From Diphasiastrum complanatum (Eukaryota > Streptophyta > Lycopodiopsida > Lycopodiales > Lycopodiaceae), in contig CM055106.1 of the NCBI GenBank assembly GCA_029204225.1, forward strand, positions 45,481,180 to 45,545,179: DNA of 64,000 bases. The letters are read 5' to 3'. How positions within the stretch are numbered: position 1 is the first letter of the stretch; every line of letters starts with the position of its first letter. The position numbers were made by a program, and so were the translations under genes. Below the pieces are notes generated by a model. It ran no database searches, was not told where the DNA came from, and worked only from the letters and a program-made list of their open reading frames with translations. Of the stretch, positions 61,716 to 64,000 are shown in pieces.

Positions 61716-64000
61716 GGGAGAGAGAGAGAGAGAAAGAAAGAAAGAAAGAAAGCTTTATTAATGTCTTTTCCATCAAAAGGCATATAAGACTAGTAAATTT
61801 ACATGTCAAGTATGTGGTAATCATAGGAGCGTATGAAACGTCTCCAAAACAGTAACAAAAGTAGCAATCTAGAGCTAAAGCTATAAACTGAAATAGATGT
61901 GATGCTATTAGAAACATGTGGGAGCATGTATACTGCTAACAGTCATGAGTGAGATATGATGCTATCATCTAGTCCTGTCCTGCTGGTGCTGATGATATAG
62001 AAGGATGTAATACGGCCTGTGGCATGAAGGGCCACTGGTGGTCTCTGACGTCGTCTGAGAGGATGAAGAGGTCTCCTCGTGATAGGTCGAGTAGCTCGTG
62101 CTGCAACATGGGTATGTGTGGGACGCTGTCTCTGGTCTCTGTGGGCAAGTAGGTCATCATCATCATCGTCACTGTCATCAAAACGTCCTCTCCTCCTGGA
62201 GAAGAAAGAAGTGATCTGAGGCTGAGAAACCTGACTCGGCTGGGCTGTCTGATACAAATCCTGTCGTAGTATAAACATCTCTCGTATCATGAGTGTCGCG
62301 CATCGGGAATCCTCATAAGCTATGAGCGATCGTAAGGTGACAGGTGTGTCTCGGAACAAACAGTGGTATCTCCCTCTGACCTCGTAATATACCGGACACC
62401 TAAAGATAAAGTGCTCCTCTGACTCCACCTCCTCTAAAGAGCATAACTGGCAAATCCGCTCCTCTCTCGGGGTACCCTGGAATCTACCAGTCTCAATAGC
62501 CAACTGATGTGATGATACACGGAGCTGTCCCAATGTAAATCTGAGGCAATGTGATAGTCTCGAGTCCAAATAATGCGGTAAGACCGGGACCCCTGCTATG
62601 TCAAGCTCAATAAAATGAGTCCAGTAGTAGCCGGGTTTTACCCCAAGCTGTCGCCCCCAAGTACGGTCGAGATATGCCCGATATAAGATGCGCTTGATAT
62701 ACTGATGAGTACCTGAGGGGGGCTCTGTAATGGAGATACCAAATGACTCAAGGAGGAAATGGGATGCCTGCTTTTATGGGGTTTAGATGGAAAAGCAAGG
62801 GAAGCAGCGGTATGAAGAGAAGTGCTAAGAAAGGCAGCTTGAGTCTCGACTGTACTATCGCGAGGGAAGGAATGGAGCAATGAGGTTAGGAACTCCTGGT
62901 AAACTGGTGTAAAGAGAGAACTGAATGTATACTTGGGTGCCCGTGTAAGCAGGGGGTGTGAGGATGGCTGGGGAGGTGGAAGCCGGCCGATAGCGAAGGA
63001 GAGAAAGGAATGATCAGAGAGAGTGGTGGGAGATATATGAAAATCAGATATGAGAGGTATGGAAGATGGTGATCCCATGAGATAATCCACAACACTATGT
63101 CCACCACTGTGAGGGTGACAAGTATAACTGCCAGATTTTGGCCAACAAGTTAGGCCATTGTAAATGGCTAACTCATGGGCCTCTCCAAACTGCAATAAAT
63201 GCTCATCGTAAGGGGTAGTAGGTCCCAAGCTGTCCTCTGAAATCTTGGTAACTCCCATATCATCGCTGTCAAGGGGCATGAACGCAGAGCTGGTCGGTGA
63301 TGTCATAGAACTCTGACTGTCATGAAGAGGTTCGGGCATTAAAATCTCCAGTGAGGAGAATATGCCCCCGCTTTGCGAATCTGATAATATCAGGCAATAA
63401 ATCAAGGTAGGGTGAACCTGTGCCCTCAGCAAACGACGAAGACTCTGGAGGAAATTAACAGGCCGCCACAAAGAGGGTCCCTGTCCAACCCAATATCCTG
63501 CCCAGAAATATGAATCCATATATACCGTGCATGCTCGTCGTGTCTGATGAACTCAATGCTCGGATGAAGAGACTCTCTGTATAAACATGCAACACCTCCG
63601 GATCCACGACCGCTAGCTGATCTAGTCTCAAGTCTGTACACGGAATCCCATCCGTATCCTGGAAAAATAGGTATTCCTCTCTCCTGACTCTCATGAGTAT
63701 CCATAAAGAGCAGCAAATCCCTGTCAGTGATGAAATCGATCAAGTCGCCAGCAATGGAGGATGAGTGTAAACCATCACAGTTCCATACTCCAATCCGGAG
63801 ATGGTGTGGGTGGGGCCCCGGGGCACTCCCAAACCCGGGGACCCCAAATCTCTAGCACTGGGAGCTGCTAGGTGCGCTGTCAAGAAAACGCACTCGTCCA
63901 TCTCGGTAAATGACTCGTCTGCCAGACTCACGGGCTGCCTGAAAGGCCTTATGCCTCTCCTCTACCTGGATATATGTGAGTCGTCGTCCATGTAGATAGT
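61716..64000 (-). mobile_element. LINE copy d: APE-type endonuclease and C-terminal zinc domain, RT deleted
   Basis: Runs from the right edge of the window. The minus strand shows an APE-like endonuclease with GWDSVYRLETRS (about 63620-63660), GGVACLYRESL (about 63570-63600), the catalytic LTGDFNA (about 63345-63365) and, after a frame shift near 63340, VDYLMGSPSS and TLSDHSFLSF (about 63000-63095) with the SDH triad motif. The connector then joins, near 62760, to the post-RT part LGVKPGYYWTHFIELD. The C-terminal frame 61943-62569 holds the CCHC box CQLC...EEHFIFRC (about 62385-62452). No RT motif lies between, so about 1.5 kb or more has been deleted. The 3' end is GACATTAATAAAGCTTTC(TTTC)n then (TC)n (61716-61752). 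The 5' end is outside the window. Confidence 0.88.

Overview
The window reads as nuclear DNA of a land plant with a large, repeat-laden genome. The evidence is one chloroplast-targeted plant enzyme gene with GT-AG introns up to about 10 kb, surrounded and invaded by decayed Ty1-copia and Ty3-gypsy elements, non-LTR (LINE) elements and long (GA)n runs. A fern or gymnosperm would fit the intron size, but the sequence alone does not settle the lineage.

The one host gene I can reconstruct completely is on the + strand at 24437-61054. It is a pyridoxal (vitamin B6) reductase of the aldo/keto reductase superfamily, PLR1-like. Eight exons (24437-24601, 34481-34709, 35589-35682, 43701-43824, 47611-47712, 57505-57656, 57766-57859, 60869-61054) join in phase to 1146 nt, or 381 residues plus stop. 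All seven introns are GT-AG, no frame is broken and the catalytic Asp-Tyr-Lys-His residues are present. Only 3% of the 36.6-kb span is coding.

1-24 kb (upstream) is a mosaic of dead transposons: copia gag/protease pieces (1-0.56, 2.5-3.3, 12.6-13.7, 13.7-14.75, 14.9-15.7 kb), a copia pol with its 3' LTR (3.28-5.8 kb, minus), two related gypsy elements whose gag carries four zinc knuckles (7.3-9.76 and 15.7-18.8 kb), another gypsy LTR-PBS-protease (9.77-11.9 kb), and a nearly full-length LINE (18.84-22.45 kb). That LINE has an N-terminal zinc finger, a reverse transcriptase, a CCHC motif and a restriction-like endonuclease, the R2-type architecture. A copia reverse transcriptase piece (22.45-23.1 kb) follows.

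24.6-61 kb holds the introns of the reductase gene, with nested gypsy and copia pieces. One copia-derived element is bounded by two LTRs and a perfect 5-bp target duplication (36235-39172). Four copies of one copia LTR family are present. A second LINE clade (APE-type endonuclease family) has 3' ends that finish in (TC)n rather than poly(A). Intron 5 also contains an unrelated fragment resembling an FCP1/NIF-type phosphatase.

61-64 kb, downstream of the gene, holds a minus-strand LINE of the same (TC)n-tailed family. It keeps its endonuclease and C-terminal zinc domain but has lost the reverse transcriptase between them, and it runs off the window end.

Most attractive leads: the (TC)n-tailed LINE family, including one copy abutting the tail of another; the R2-like plant LINE; the four-knuckle gypsy gag; and the intact reductase gene with transposon-filled introns.
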